DNA of 64,000 nucleotides, from positions 372,001 to 436,000 of the forward strand of contig NZ_JAVLAT010000003.1 of assembly GCF_032190615.1 (NCBI RefSeq), read 5' to 3'. The notes beneath the pieces are model-generated. The model saw only the letters and a list, made by a program, of their open reading frames with translations. It was not told the origin of the DNA and searched no databases. Position numbers and translations under genes: made by a program. The stretch is from Brucella pseudogrignonensis. Lineage in GTDB: Bacteria; Pseudomonadota; Alphaproteobacteria; Rhizobiales; Rhizobiaceae. Positions 1-8,891 of this stretch are shown piece after piece; position 1 is the first letter of the stretch; every line of letters starts with the position of its first letter.

Positions 1-259
1 ACTGGATTCGATTCAGCCATGTAATAAGGGCGACGTCTTTATCGTAATGGAGCCCGCAGCAGGAGTGTCTGACTTAATATCCGGTTACTTGGAAGCGTTA
101 CGCATATCCAGCCCATCAGACCCAGAGCAGCCGGTTCGCATTCCCGGTGATCGCTCGATGGAAGCAAGATCAAATGCTGAGAAACATGGCCTGAAGATCG
201 CCCCGGACCTATGGGAACGCATTCAAAGCCTTGTAGGTTCCAGCCTCACGACGAAGTAA
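1..259 (+). CDS. Ldh2-family (malate/L-lactate type) oxidoreductase, C-terminal part
   Basis: Only the last 85 codons lie in the window; the frame is open from base 2, so the gene starts upstream. Proteins of this family are NAD(P)-dependent dehydrogenases of 2-hydroxy acids such as malate, L-lactate and ureidoglycolate, usually about 330-350 residues. The visible part has the family's terminal pattern: a DPAA-like turn, a helix with LR, then the RIPGD motif, followed by a helical tail with a conserved tryptophan (DLWERI). The ATG at 47 is internal and should not be taken as the start. The next gene begins 13 bases after the stop, in the same direction, so this is probably the front part of the dehydrogenase operon. 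Substrate unknown. Confidence 0.75.
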   Translation, partial: LDSIQPCNKGDVFIVMEPAAGVSDLISGYLEALRISSPSDPEQPVRIPGDRSMEARSNAEKHGLKIAPDLWERIQSLVGSSLTTK

Positions 260-272
260 GGAGACTGATTTT

Positions 273-1484
273 ATGCTGTTTGAATATGGTGTTACACGTG
301 CGCCACAGCGTCTCGTCTTCGGTGCTGGTCAGCGCCGGGCCCTGGGGCGTCTAGCTTCAGATTTGGGAAAACGTGCGCTCTTATGTACTGATGCGAGAAT
401 TGGTGAACTGCCACTCCTCAATGAGATTATCAATGACCTGAAAAAACACGGCATAGAGGTCTCTGTATTTACGGGAACGGAACCAGAATTGCCGCTGGAA
501 GGTGTGACGACCTGCGCGGATCGTTACAGAGATTTTCAGCCTGATATGGTGATTGGAATCGGAGGGGGGAGTTGTCTGGATCTCGCCAAACTGGTCAGCT
601 TGCTTTTGTCTCATCCCGGCTCGCTATCTGACTATTATGGTGAGTTTAAAGTGCCGGGACCTGTATGTCCGGTGATTGCGTTGCCTACGACTGCGGGAAC
701 GGGATCAGAGGTCACCCCGGTTGCGGTACTCGCAGATCCACAGCGGGTTATGAAAGTTGGCATATCAAGTCCTCACTTGATACCTCATACGGCTATTTGC
801 GACCCTGAGCTGACTGTTACCTGCCCTAATGGACTGACGGCAATTTCGGGTGCAGATGCGCTCGCGCATGCGATTGAAGCCTATGCAGCAATCAGTCGAG
901 AACCTTCAGCCGATCTGGCTGCGACACGCGTATTTGTTGGCAAAAACATCTTGTCGGATTTTTACGCACTCGAAGCCATACGCCTGATTTATTCACAGTT
1001 GGCAACAGCTGTAAACAACGGCGAAGATTTGGAAGCACGTTCAGCAGTCATGCTGGGTTCCACCTATGCGGGCCTTGCCTTTGGCAGCGCGGGGACCGCC
1101 GCTGCTCACGCAATCCAATACCCGATTGGTGCGGAAACGCATACCGCCCACGGTCTGGGGGTAGGGGTTCTGCTTCCTTATACGATGCGTTTCAACGCGT
1201 CCGTAGTAGCTGCGCGATATGCTGAGATTGCCTGCGTTATGGGGGTGGCCGGGAAAGATCAAAGCGATGAGACCGCTGCTCATGCCTGTATTGAAGCGTT
1301 GTCCGCTCTCTTCGCTAAGATAGGAATGCCAGCGACTATCGATGCGATAGGTATCAAAAATGAGCATCTTGATCAAATAGCCGAGCTTTCCATGAATGCC
1401 GCTCGCTTGGTTGAGAATAACCCGCGCCCGCTTTCTCCAAGCGCGGTCAAAACAATTCTGATCGACGCAATGAAGAGCGCGTGA
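273..1484 (+). CDS. Iron-containing alcohol dehydrogenase
   Basis: A 403-residue group III (Fe-dependent) alcohol dehydrogenase, about the usual family length. Seen in the sequence: the nucleotide-binding GIGGGSCLD stretch near residues 95-103, the PTTAGTGSE motif near 138-146, and the metal site GADALAHAIEAY with D195 and H199, followed by two later histidine-bearing segments (AAAHAIQYP and THTAHGLG) that supply the remaining ligands. It is preceded by an AAGGAG ribosome site. The next gene is an aldehyde dehydrogenase 27 bases downstream, so an alcohol-to-aldehyde-to-acid sequence is plausible. Relatives include 4-hydroxybutyrate dehydrogenase and maleylacetate reductase; the succinate-semialdehyde-type neighbour makes a 4-hydroxybutyrate-like substrate attractive, but this is inference. 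Confidence 0.85.
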   Translation: MLFEYGVTRAPQRLVFGAGQRRALGRLASDLGKRALLCTDARIGELPLLNEIINDLKKHGIEVSVFTGTEPELPLEGVTTCADRYRDFQPDMVIGIGGGSCLDLAKLVSLLLSHPGSLSDYYGEFKVPGPVCPVIALPTTAGTGSEVTPVAVLADPQRVMKVGISSPHLIPHTAICDPELTVTCPNGLTAISGADALAHAIEAYAAISREPSADLAATRVFVGKNILSDFYALEAIRLIYSQLATAVNNGEDLEARSAVMLGSTYAGLAFGSAGTAAAHAIQYPIGAETHTAHGLGVGVLLPYTMRFNASVVAARYAEIACVMGVAGKDQSDETAAHACIEALSALFAKIGMPATIDAIGIKNEHLDQIAELSMNAARLVENNPRPLSPSAVKTILIDAMKSA

Positions 1485-1511
1485 GTAAAAATCAATTCAG
1501 GGAATGAATCT

Positions 1512-2957
1512 ATGGCACATGAAAAGAACTGGCCCACGGATCTGATGATTGGTGGTGAGTGTAAGACAGGCAGTCGCAACAAGCGCATTGATGTCCTCAA
1601 CCCATCGGATGGAACGGTCTTGTCGTCAGTAGCTGATGCTTCGGTGCAAGATGCTATTGCGGCTGTTGATGCGGCTGCTGATGCAGCTGCGCAATGGGCT
1701 TCGACGCCAGCTCGTCAGAGATCAGAAATTTTACGCAATTGCTATCAGCTGATGATCCGGGACAGTGAGGCGCTTTCACGCCTAATTTCTCTTGAAAACG
1801 GTAAAGCATTGAAAGATGCGCGTGGCGAAGTCGCCTATGCGGCAGAGTTTTTCCGCTGGTTCGCGGAAGAGGCTGTTCGGGGCAATGGCGATTTGGGTAT
1901 CGCCCCTTCAGGTGCAAATCGCATTATTGTCAAATATCAGCCTATTGGCGTTTCGCTTCTGATTACACCATGGAACTTTCCGGCTGCAATGGCGACGCGG
2001 AAGATTGCACCGGCGCTGGCTGCTGGATGCACATGTGTTCTCAAACCAGCAACAGAAACACCACTGACAGCTTACGCGGTGGCAGCAATACTTGCTGAGG
2101 CGGGAGTGCCGGCAGGCGTAGTCAATGTAATAACGTCTTCCACCACAAGTGAAATTGTTAACGCAATGCTGGACGACTCGCGCGTTCGCAAGCTCTCGTT
2201 TACTGGGTCAACTGAGGTGGGCCGCATTTTGTTGCGCAAGGCGGCTGATCAGGTCCTTCATTGCTCGATGGAACTGGGTGGCAATGCTCCTTTTATCGTC
2301 TTTGATGATGCTGATATGGATGCTGCAATTGATGGTGTGATGATCGCGAAGATGCGAAATGGCGGTGAAGCTTGTACGGCGGCAAACCGTATTTATGTTC
2401 AACGCGGTGTCGTTGAGACATTTACGCAGCGTCTTACAGAGCGAATGGCCGCACTGAAAGTCGGACCGGGCGCCAACGAGGACACCGATTGCGGGCCGCT
2501 TGTAAATGCTGCCGCGGTAAAGAAAGTGGCCGAACTGGTTGAAGATGCGGTTTCTAAAGGTGCTCGTATAGCGTGTGGTGGAAAAGCGCTCGACGGTGCC
2601 GGTTATTATTACCAGCCGACTGTTTTAGCTGATGTGCCGGCACATGCAGATCTCGCATCAGAAGAGATATTCGGACCAGTTGCACCAATTTATGTTTTCG
2701 ATACCGAAGAAGAGGCAATCAAGCGAGCCAACGACACTGAATATGGACTTGTCGCATATGTGTATACTCGCGATCTCGGCAGAGGCTTACGTGTTTCGGA
2801 AAAAATAGAAGCAGGAATGCTGGCCCTTAATCGTGGTCTCGTCTCAGATCCGGCCGCTCCTTTTGGTGGCGTCAAGCAGAGTGGTCTGGGTCGCGAAGGT
2901 GCGCATCACGGTATGCTTGAGTTCATGGAAGCCAAATATATTGCGACCAACTGGTAG
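1512..2957 (+). CDS. NAD(P)-dependent aldehyde dehydrogenase, succinate-semialdehyde type
   Basis: A 481-residue soluble aldehyde dehydrogenase of normal length. The Rossmann segment has [10 protein letters not shown] near residue 155, the general base is E254 in MELGGNAP, and the catalytic nucleophile is C288 in [10 protein letters not shown]. The C-terminal [16 protein letters not shown] motif is present. Overall resemblance is to GabD-type succinate-semialdehyde dehydrogenases, which oxidise succinate semialdehyde to succinate, but related enzymes use other omega-semialdehydes. It lies between an iron alcohol dehydrogenase and a decarboxylating-type dehydrogenase and probably belongs to one operon with them. 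The N terminus is supported by [15 protein letters not shown], which matches the family's usual N-terminal 'I-G-G/D' region. Everything needed for activity appears intact. Confidence 0.88.
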   Translation: MAHEKNWPTDLMIGGECKTGSRNKRIDVLNPSDGTVLSSVADASVQDAIAAVDAAADAAAQWASTPARQRSEILRNCYQLMIRDSEALSRLISLENGKALKDARGEVAYAAEFFRWFAEEAVRGNGDLGIAPSGANRIIVKYQPIGVSLLITPWNFPAAMATRKIAPALAAGCTCVLKPATETPLTAYAVAAILAEAGVPAGVVNVITSSTTSEIVNAMLDDSRVRKLSFTGSTEVGRILLRKAADQVLHCSMELGGNAPFIVFDDADMDAAIDGVMIAKMRNGGEACTAANRIYVQRGVVETFTQRLTERMAALKVGPGANEDTDCGPLVNAAAVKKVAELVEDAVSKGARIACGGKALDGAGYYYQPTVLADVPAHADLASEEIFGPVAPIYVFDTEEEAIKRANDTEYGLVAYVYTRDLGRGLRVSEKIEAGMLALNRGLVSDPAAPFGGVKQSGLGREGAHHGMLEFMEAKYIATNW

Positions 2958-2982
2958 ATTAGCCAATAGCAGGAATACAAGA

Positions 2983-4068
2983 ATGAAAAATTATAAAATT
3001 GCGACGATTGCAGGCGATGGTATTGGACCGGAAATCACACACGCAACGATCAAGGTTTTGAAAGCAGCATGTGGAGGGAGTTTACTTGACTTTCAGATGC
3101 TTGACGGTGGGTCAAACCATTATTTAAGGACAGGTCATGTCTTACCCGATGATACCTATCAGGGGTGTCTTTCTGCCGACGCTATTTTGCATGGTGCAGC
3201 AGGTTTGCCAGGTGTTGTTTATCCTGATGGGACCGAGGTCGGAAATGATTTGCACTTAAGACTTCGTTTCCAATTGGATCTTTACGCAAATGTTCGTCCT
3301 GTCAAATTGCTGCCAGGGGTGTTGTCTCCGCTTCGTGCTTTCGATGGTGGGGGTATCGATTACGTTATAATTCGTGAAAACACTGAAGGGCTTTACGCAA
3401 GCCGCGGTGCGGGTGTGGTTTTACGCGATGAGATCGCGTCTGATAGCCTGGTCATCACCCGTAAGGGGACCGAACGTGTTGCCAAATTTGCCTTTGAACT
3501 TGCGCGTAAGCGCAAGGGCGCTCCGCGTGATGGTAAGGCGCGCGTCACCATATGCGACAAGGCCAACATCTTGCGTAGTTATGCATTTTTCCGCAGGGTT
3601 TGCGATGATGTTCATGCGGCTTACTCCGATGTCGAGATCGACTATGCATATGCTGATGCGATTACGGTTCACATGGTAAAACGCCCTGATTTCTATGACG
3701 TCATCGTCGCCGAGAATATGTTTGGTGACATTATTTCTGATCTAGGTGCTGCAACAGTGGGCGGGATGGGAATTTCACCTTCCGCGGAAATCGGCGACAA
3801 ATATGCTCTTTTCCAGGGCGCGCACGGGTCTGCTCCAGATATTGCGGGTCAAAATATTGCAAGTCCGGTCGCAACGGTTCTTTCAGCAGTCATGATGCTG
3901 CGTTGGTTGGGAGACACAAAGGCTGATTCAACTCTGACAGAAGCAGCTGATCGCATTGAGAGTGCAGTATCGCGCGTACTTGCTGCGGGTGAGAACGTTC
4001 CGACCGATCTCGGCGGCAAAGCAAAATGTACAGAAATGGCAGATGCAATTTGCCATGCCTTGGTATGA
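2983..4068 (+). CDS. Isopropylmalate/isocitrate dehydrogenase-family protein, tartrate/D-malate type possible
   Basis: A 361-residue beta-decarboxylating dehydrogenase. The start at 2983 was preferred over an upstream in-frame ATG at 2833 because the latter lies inside the aldehyde dehydrogenase gene and the family N terminus (IATIAGDGIGPEIT) begins right after 2983; an AGGAAT site precedes it. Visible motifs are GDGIGPEI, the nucleotide/substrate loop IIRENTEGLYASRG, the metal-binding segment FGDIISDLGAATVGG, and GSAPDIAGQNIASP. The family oxidises and decarboxylates (2R,3S)-3-isopropylmalate, isocitrate, tartrate, D-malate or homoisocitrate. A leucine-biosynthesis role is unlikely because no leu genes are nearby; a catabolic hydroxyacid is more likely. 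Confidence 0.82.
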   Translation: MKNYKIATIAGDGIGPEITHATIKVLKAACGGSLLDFQMLDGGSNHYLRTGHVLPDDTYQGCLSADAILHGAAGLPGVVYPDGTEVGNDLHLRLRFQLDLYANVRPVKLLPGVLSPLRAFDGGGIDYVIIRENTEGLYASRGAGVVLRDEIASDSLVITRKGTERVAKFAFELARKRKGAPRDGKARVTICDKANILRSYAFFRRVCDDVHAAYSDVEIDYAYADAITVHMVKRPDFYDVIVAENMFGDIISDLGAATVGGMGISPSAEIGDKYALFQGAHGSAPDIAGQNIASPVATVLSAVMMLRWLGDTKADSTLTEAADRIESAVSRVLAAGENVPTDLGGKAKCTEMADAICHALV

Positions 4069-4075
4069 GGAGATC

Positions 4076-4978
4076 ATGATGAAAAATGCAAGCGTTGGGA
4101 TCATCGGCGTTGGCCTGATGGGGCACGGCATAGCACTCAATGTTGTTAGTAAAGGCTGGACGATGGGCTTTTTGGACCATCCCGGCAATCAGCCTTCCGA
4201 AGACCTTGAGAAGCTGGGCGCGAAAAAATTCTCAGACAAGCATAGTCTTGCTGCAGCCAGCGATGTGATTATCCTCTGTGTGAGTGGTACTCCGCAGGTA
4301 GAAGACATTCTTCTGGGTGATAACGGCATTCTCGGGTCATTAAAGAAGGGAACGATTATAGTTGACTGTTCAACTGCAATTCCTTCTTCGACGAAACGTA
4401 TTGCGGATTTAACAAAAGCGGCTGGTGGGAAGTTTGTTGATGCACCGATGACCAGGACGCCGTTGGAAGCAGCGCTGGGAAGGCTTAATCTGCTGGTTGG
4501 TGCGGAAGATACGGTATTTACTTCAGTTAAACCGCTGCTTGAAACATTTGCTGAAAATCTTTTCCACGCAGGCGAAGTGAGCTCAGGTCACAAACTTAAG
4601 CTGCTGCACAATTATGTTTCTCTTGGAATGGTTACGCTGTTGGGTGAGGCTGCAGCATGCGCAAAACGAGGTGGTATATCAGCGGAGGTTTTCACCGAAG
4701 TTCTTTCGAAGGGTGGTGGATACGGCGCTGCATTTGATCGCGTTAGCCCATTTATACTCAATGGCGATAATTCGAAAATGAAATTTTTCGTGTCAAACGC
4801 ACACAAGGATATAAGTTACTACTTAGAAATGACTGGCGACGTTTCGGCGGAACGAAACATCGCGCAGGGTGTAACGACTGCCTTGCAGACCTTGGTGGAT
4901 GCGGGTCTCGGAAATGATTTCTTGTCAGAAACACCAAAACTATTTGACGAGGTTTCTAATAAGTCTCTCAAAGACTAA
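4076..4978 (+). CDS. Beta-hydroxyacid dehydrogenase (3-hydroxyisobutyrate dehydrogenase family)
   Basis: A 300-residue NAD(P)-dependent oxidoreductase. The first ATG of an ATGATG pair at 4076 follows a GAGGAGAT ribosome site; a longer frame from 3956 would overlap the previous gene and is not needed. The dinucleotide fold GVGLMGHGIALNV is at residues 10-22 and the catalytic lysine is in HKLKLLHNYVSLG. The substrate loop reads DAPMTRTPLEAALGRL instead of the common DAPVSGG form, so the substrate is probably not 3-hydroxyisobutyrate or tartronate semialdehyde. It closes the dehydrogenase operon only 7 bases after the preceding stop. A perfect hairpin lies just downstream. Function beyond 'short hydroxyacid or aldehyde oxidoreduction' is open. 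Confidence 0.82.
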   Translation: MMKNASVGIIGVGLMGHGIALNVVSKGWTMGFLDHPGNQPSEDLEKLGAKKFSDKHSLAAASDVIILCVSGTPQVEDILLGDNGILGSLKKGTIIVDCSTAIPSSTKRIADLTKAAGGKFVDAPMTRTPLEAALGRLNLLVGAEDTVFTSVKPLLETFAENLFHAGEVSSGHKLKLLHNYVSLGMVTLLGEAAACAKRGGISAEVFTEVLSKGGGYGAAFDRVSPFILNGDNSKMKFFVSNAHKDISYYLEMTGDVSAERNIAQGVTTALQTLVDAGLGNDFLSETPKLFDEVSNKSLKD

Positions 4979-5014
4979 ACGCTACTGCGACTCAATATTT
5001 TCAGAGTGCTTACT

Positions 5015-5051
5015 GCATTTCTCGGATTTAGAAAACAATTTCGAGAAATGC
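5015..5051. terminator. Inverted repeat between convergent genes, likely bidirectional terminator
   Basis: GCATTTCTCG at 5015-5024 is matched perfectly by CGAGAAATGC at 5042-5051 with a 17-base A/T-rich spacer. It lies in the 87-base gap between the end of the dehydrogenase operon and the end of the convergent GntR gene, as expected for a shared terminator. Confidence 0.6.
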
Positions 5052-5065
5052 AAAGTAGTTTAGAC

Positions 5066-5752
5066 CTAATCAAGTCGCTGATAAAATGGTTCCATTCTTG
5101 AACGCGAAGCAGATATATGAGCCGCCATGGCCTGCCTTGCCCCTAAAGCATCGCGCTCATCAATTGCTTTGAGGATTGCGAGGTGTTCTTTTATCGCCTC
5201 TTCGGCAACCGTGGAATGATAGCGCAGGCGGAAAAGGTGCATATGAGAATAGAGGCGATCCAAGGTCTCAGCGATAACTTCATTGCCACATGTCTTTGCA
5301 ATCAAGGCATGAAATTGACCGTCGAGAATAGCAAAGCGCCCGTAATTCGCCTGCGCATCTTCTGCCACAAACGCGGTCATCTCTTTGCATAGAATACGTA
5401 GTTCTGAACATGTTTCTTTATCTATGCGATTTGTCGCCAAGAAGGTGGCTTCCGGTTCAATGATGAGGCGCATAGCGTAGACATCGCGAAAGCGAAAACT
5501 GCTAGGCATGGGAGCCGCGCTGTAACCTGAGTTGAATTTTTTAACCACGAGTCCCTCGGACTCTAATCTAATCAAAGCAGCGCGTACTGGGGTTTGTGAG
5601 ACGTTGAATTCGCGTGCCAGCGCATCGACCGACATTCGCTCACCCGGTGGAATACGCAATGCTATCAAATCAGAAACGAGAGCTTCATAAACGTCATCGC
5701 CGATAGAGTGACGTTGTGCGATTGATGCGCGGATAGTGTCTGGCTGAATCAT
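5066..5752 (-). CDS. GntR-family (FadR/FCD subgroup) transcriptional regulator
   Basis: A 228-residue one-component repressor type. The winged helix-turn-helix is at the N terminus (IPPGERMSVDALAREFNVS then TPVRAALIRLESEGLV), followed by an all-helical FCD effector domain with the metal-binding-type arginine/histidine pattern (YAMRLIIEPEAT, GQFHALI, EHLAILKAI). I chose the start at 5752 because GGAG lies at the right distance upstream; starts at 5779 (no ribosome site) and 5992 (inside the promoter region and into the neighbour) are less likely. It diverges from the TRAP operon across a 168-base gap containing ATCGTAT repeats, so it probably controls that operon and itself. The effector is probably a carboxylate carried by the TRAP system or a metabolite of it. 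Confidence 0.85.
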   Translation of the reverse strand: MIQPDTIRASIAQRHSIGDDVYEALVSDLIALRIPPGERMSVDALAREFNVSQTPVRAALIRLESEGLVVKKFNSGYSAAPMPSSFRFRDVYAMRLIIEPEATFLATNRIDKETCSELRILCKEMTAFVAEDAQANYGRFAILDGQFHALIAKTCGNEVIAETLDRLYSHMHLFRLRYHSTVAEEAIKEHLAILKAIDERDALGARQAMAAHISASRSRMEPFYQRLD

Positions 5753-5817
5753 TGAAAACACTCCGGTGTTTTTTGTCATGTTTACGCATCGAGTTGCAAC
5801 TTGCGCAATAAGTTCAT

Positions 5818-5850
5818 ATCGTATACTTAATATCGTATCCGATATACGAT
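5818..5850. promoter_or_regulatory. Candidate GntR operator in divergent promoter region
   Basis: ATCGTAT at 5832-5838 and ATACGAT at 5844-5850 form a perfect inverted repeat with a 5-base spacer, and a further ATCGTATAC copy stands at 5818-5826. The site lies between gntR and dctP, just upstream of the dctP leader. FCD-type GntR proteins commonly bind short palindromes of this size; the pairing with this regulator is inferred from position. Confidence 0.6.
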
Positions 5851-5920
5851 GTAAAGGTCTGCGGAGGAGACAGGCTATATGGGATGGATTAACCGTTTTA
5901 TAAACGAGGAGGAGAACCTT

Positions 5921-6901
5921 ATGACTTACTTCAATAAAATATCTCGGGCCCTTTTGCTGGGTGGTTTTGTCATCGTGGCGGGTGTGGCTCAAGCGCGTGA
6001 GTTAAACATTGCCATCACCCCACCGGAAGAATCCCATTACGGTGTAGGAGCGAATGCATTTAAGTCAAAACTGGAAGAGCTTTCAAAGGGTGACATTACT
6101 GTAAACCTTAAAAGCAATGGCGTTCTCGGCGGAGAACGTGAAGTGCTAGAAGGCATGCAAATCGGCTCCATTGATATGGCAATCAGCTCGACAGGACCTG
6201 TTGGCGGGTTTGTTTCCGACACCTATGTTTTGGATCTGCCGTTCCTGTTTAAAAATTACGATAATGCGCGCGATATCTTAGACGGGCCCGTTGGGCAACA
6301 AATACTCGATAAGTTTGAACCCCAAGGGATCGTAGCGCTTGGTTGGGGCGAGAATGGCTTTCGACACATCACCAATTCCAAGCGTCCAATAAAGACACCT
6401 GAAGACATCAAAGGTATGAAGATCCGCACGATGGAAAACGACATCCATATTGCGGCGTTCAATGCTGCGGGTGCTGCGCCCACTCCGATGAGCTGGAATG
6501 AAGTCATTACCGCTCTACAGCAGGGCACGATTGATGGTCAGGAAAATCCGATGTCGATCTTCATTGCCAACAGAATTTGGGATGTTCAGAAATACGTGAC
6601 ATTGACTGGTCATGTATATTCACCGGCATTGCTACTCATGTCTAAGGTGACGTGGGACAGTCTCAGCGATGAAGAAAAAAACTGGGTACGTGAAGCTGCA
6701 AAGGCAGGCATAAAAGCCAATCGCGACTATGTTTCCAAGAATGAAGAAATAGGCATCAAGACGCTTCAAGACAATGGAATTGAAGTGACACAGGACTTCG
6801 ACCGCGATGCCTTCGTGGAGGTCGTTCAGCCGGCTTATGATGATTTTGTTTCACGTTATGGCGATGAAACTCTCAAGAAAATCCGTGATGCGCAGAAATA
6901 A
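5921..6901 (+). CDS. TRAP transporter substrate-binding protein, DctP family
   Basis: A 326-residue periplasmic binding protein. The start at 5921 has a strong GAGGAGGAG site upstream and gives a clean signal peptide (short basic start, hydrophobic core LLLGGFVIVAG, cleavage after AQA at residue 25); an ATG at 5879 would add a leader with no function. DctP-family features include the conserved arginine segment KGMKIRTMEN, whose Arg binds the substrate carboxylate in this family, and PTPMSWNEVITALQQGTIDGQENP. It is the first gene of a three-gene TRAP operon. The ligand is probably an organic acid, perhaps a substrate of the upstream dehydrogenases. Confidence 0.9.
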   Translation: MTYFNKISRALLLGGFVIVAGVAQARELNIAITPPEESHYGVGANAFKSKLEELSKGDITVNLKSNGVLGGEREVLEGMQIGSIDMAISSTGPVGGFVSDTYVLDLPFLFKNYDNARDILDGPVGQQILDKFEPQGIVALGWGENGFRHITNSKRPIKTPEDIKGMKIRTMENDIHIAAFNAAGAAPTPMSWNEVITALQQGTIDGQENPMSIFIANRIWDVQKYVTLTGHVYSPALLLMSKVTWDSLSDEEKNWVREAAKAGIKANRDYVSKNEEIGIKTLQDNGIEVTQDFDRDAFVEVVQPAYDDFVSRYGDETLKKIRDAQK

Positions 6902-6934
6902 CCGAACACCTAAATGATGTTCTGATTCCCGAAA

Positions 6935-6988
6935 GCTATAGCGTTGCGCTTGCAGACGAGCGCTTCGATTTCAAGTTGATGCTATAGC
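6935..6988 (+). promoter_or_regulatory. Nested inverted repeat between dctP and dctQ
   Basis: The 8-base palindrome GCTATAGC occurs at 6935-6942 and 6981-6988, and between them GCGCT is matched by AGCGC, so the RNA can form a two-tier hairpin. It is in the 147-base gap between the binding-protein gene and the membrane genes. Such hairpins commonly stabilise the upstream message or partly terminate transcription so that the binding protein is made in excess. Confidence 0.5.
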
Positions 6989-7048
6989 GGCCCTAATCCA
7001 TGCCGGGAACGTATGCTTATTTAATTATCATTCATGGGAGGATAACGG

Positions 7049-7540
7049 ATGCGCTCTTGGGCATCATCTGCGAGCGAGAGACTTATTGCACTCACGCATA
7101 ACGTTGCAGCAGTTTTACTTGCTGTTGCAACGACCCTAATCTTTATTCAAGTGGTCACGCGTTTCGGGTTTGGCAGGGCAGCGGTATGGACGGAGGTCGT
7201 TGCTCGCGGCGTTGTCATCTGGATGGTATTCATGGTTATCGGTGCCGGTTTTCGTTATGGCGCGATGATTCCGCTTGAATTCATTCGTAGTGTTGTTCCG
7301 CCTTCAGTAAAGCGTATCGTCATGGCGGTAGTGACTATCCTTGTTCTCGTATTCCTTGGCGTTCTTGCGTGGTACGGAACAATGATGGCAATTCGCGTTT
7401 CCGGTCAGCGTATTGCAATGCTGCATATATCTATGTCGTGGTTCTATGCTGCGATACCTGTCGGTGCAATTCTTGCTATTCCTGGCGTGCTTCTTGCGCA
7501 TTTTAATCCGCGTGAAATCGAACGAGGAGCAACCGAATGA
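7049..7540 (+). CDS. TRAP transporter small permease, DctQ family
   Basis: A 163-residue membrane protein with about four hydrophobic segments (near residues 13-35, 48-72, 90-112 and 130-150), the normal layout of the DctQ subunit that pairs with DctM and with the binding protein. It starts at an ATG preceded by GGGAGGATAA and its stop overlaps the start of dctM by four bases (ATGA), so the two membrane subunits are translationally coupled. DctQ sequences are poorly conserved; the assignment rests on size, topology, the WTEVVARGVVIW segment typical of the family, and position. Confidence 0.85.
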   Translation: MRSWASSASERLIALTHNVAAVLLAVATTLIFIQVVTRFGFGRAAVWTEVVARGVVIWMVFMVIGAGFRYGAMIPLEFIRSVVPPSVKRIVMAVVTILVLVFLGVLAWYGTMMAIRVSGQRIAMLHISMSWFYAAIPVGAILAIPGVLLAHFNPREIERGATE

Positions 7541-8823
7541 ACATCGCTCTTGTAACCGCTCTTGTCGTCTTCTTTACGCTTTCGGTTCCGGTCGCTGTTT
7601 CAATAGCACTCGCCGCGATATTCGGCATTTCGCTTTTCAGCAATCTTCCGTTGCTGATTGTTCCTCAGAAGATGTTTAATTCGCTCGATAGCTTTCCGCT
7701 TTTAGCAATTCCATTTTTCATTCTTGCTGGCAATATTATGACATATGGCGGCGTATCGCGCCGATTGGTCGATTTTGCAAAAGGAATGGTTGGGGGCATA
7801 CAGGGCGGTCTTGCGAGCTCTTGTGTTATAACTTGCATGATCTTCGCTGCGATCTCGGGGTCATCTGTCGCCACGACTTTTGCCGTCGGTGCGATACTTA
7901 TTCCCGCAATGGTAAAGCACAATTATCCAAAGCCTGTCGCTGCAACAATTCAGGCGGCCTCTGCAGAGCTTGGGGTAATTATTCCTCCTTCCATTCCCAT
8001 GATCCTTTACGCTGTTGCAACCGAAACCTCCGTAACAGAACTCTTTATTGCGGGCATTGGGCCCGGAATCCTCATCGCTGTATCTCTACTCATCATGGTC
8101 CAGATTTGGTGCCGCGTAAAAGGCTACGGCAAGGAGGATGGCGCTAATCGTGAACCATTTTTAAAGGTTACATTAAACGCCTTTTGGGCTTTGATGCTTC
8201 CAGTCATCATCATTGGCGGTATCTATGGTGGAGTTTTTACACCAACAGAAGCAGCCGCAGTATCAGCCGTTTATGCGCTGTGTGTAGGGCTGTTTGCCTA
8301 CAGAGAATTAAATATCTCCGATTTACCGGCAATACTCCGAAGCTCGGTGATTTCGACTGGTGCTGTCATGCTAATAATCGCAGCTGCTGGTCTTTTTTCC
8401 TTCCTTATCAGCCTTTCAGGTCTGCCGCGCTTAATCGGCGGTTGGGCTGAGGGTAGTTTTGACAGCTGGATAACCTTTTTTATTTTCGTTAATCTTCTTT
8501 TGTTCGTTGTAGGTATGTTCGTCGAAACATCCGCGGCAATTCTCGTGCTTGCACCAATTCTTGCACCTGTTGCTATCGCGTACGGAATAGATCCCGTTCA
8601 TTTCGGTATTGTCATGATTGTGAATCTAGCGATGGGGATGATAACTCCGCCTCTTGGCGTCAATCTTTTCGCTGCAGCAACAGTGGCGAGACTTCCTGTC
8701 CAAGCGATGTTCCGGCCACTGATATTCCCTGTCGCAGTTATAATTGTTGCGCTCATGGCGATCACATATGTGCCAAGTATCTCACTATTTCTGAGAGGCT
8801 TCTCTGCGGCGGCTGGTGGATAA
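7537..8823 (+). CDS. TRAP transporter large permease, DctM family
   Basis: A 428-residue inner membrane protein with 11-12 predicted transmembrane segments, normal for the large TRAP subunit that carries out sodium-coupled substrate movement. Recognisable segments are FFILAGNIMTYGG, the ISGSSVATTFAVGAI helix, SAELGVIIPPSIPMI and the C-terminal NLAMGMITPPLGVNLF. The gene overlaps dctQ by four bases and is followed by a strong terminator, so it is the last gene of the operon. Confidence 0.92.
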   Translation: MNIALVTALVVFFTLSVPVAVSIALAAIFGISLFSNLPLLIVPQKMFNSLDSFPLLAIPFFILAGNIMTYGGVSRRLVDFAKGMVGGIQGGLASSCVITCMIFAAISGSSVATTFAVGAILIPAMVKHNYPKPVAATIQAASAELGVIIPPSIPMILYAVATETSVTELFIAGIGPGILIAVSLLIMVQIWCRVKGYGKEDGANREPFLKVTLNAFWALMLPVIIIGGIYGGVFTPTEAAAVSAVYALCVGLFAYRELNISDLPAILRSSVISTGAVMLIIAAAGLFSFLISLSGLPRLIGGWAEGSFDSWITFFIFVNLLLFVVGMFVETSAAILVLAPILAPVAIAYGIDPVHFGIVMIVNLAMGMITPPLGVNLFAAATVARLPVQAMFRPLIFPVAVIIVALMAITYVPSISLFLRGFSAAAGG

Positions 8824-8891
8824 GGGGGATCCTGCATTGTCCACATTAGGTGACACCTGGTGGGCAGTTAAGTTCCAATAAATACATAAGT

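Noticed and set aside
2983..4068. LeuB of leucine biosynthesis
   Set aside because: No other leu genes nearby and the gene sits among catabolic dehydrogenases, so an amino acid biosynthetic role is unlikely, although the family assignment holds.
5753..5992. Longer N terminus of the first GntR protein
   Set aside because: The extension would run through the operator and over the start of dctP and lacks a ribosome site; the start at 5752 has GGAG.
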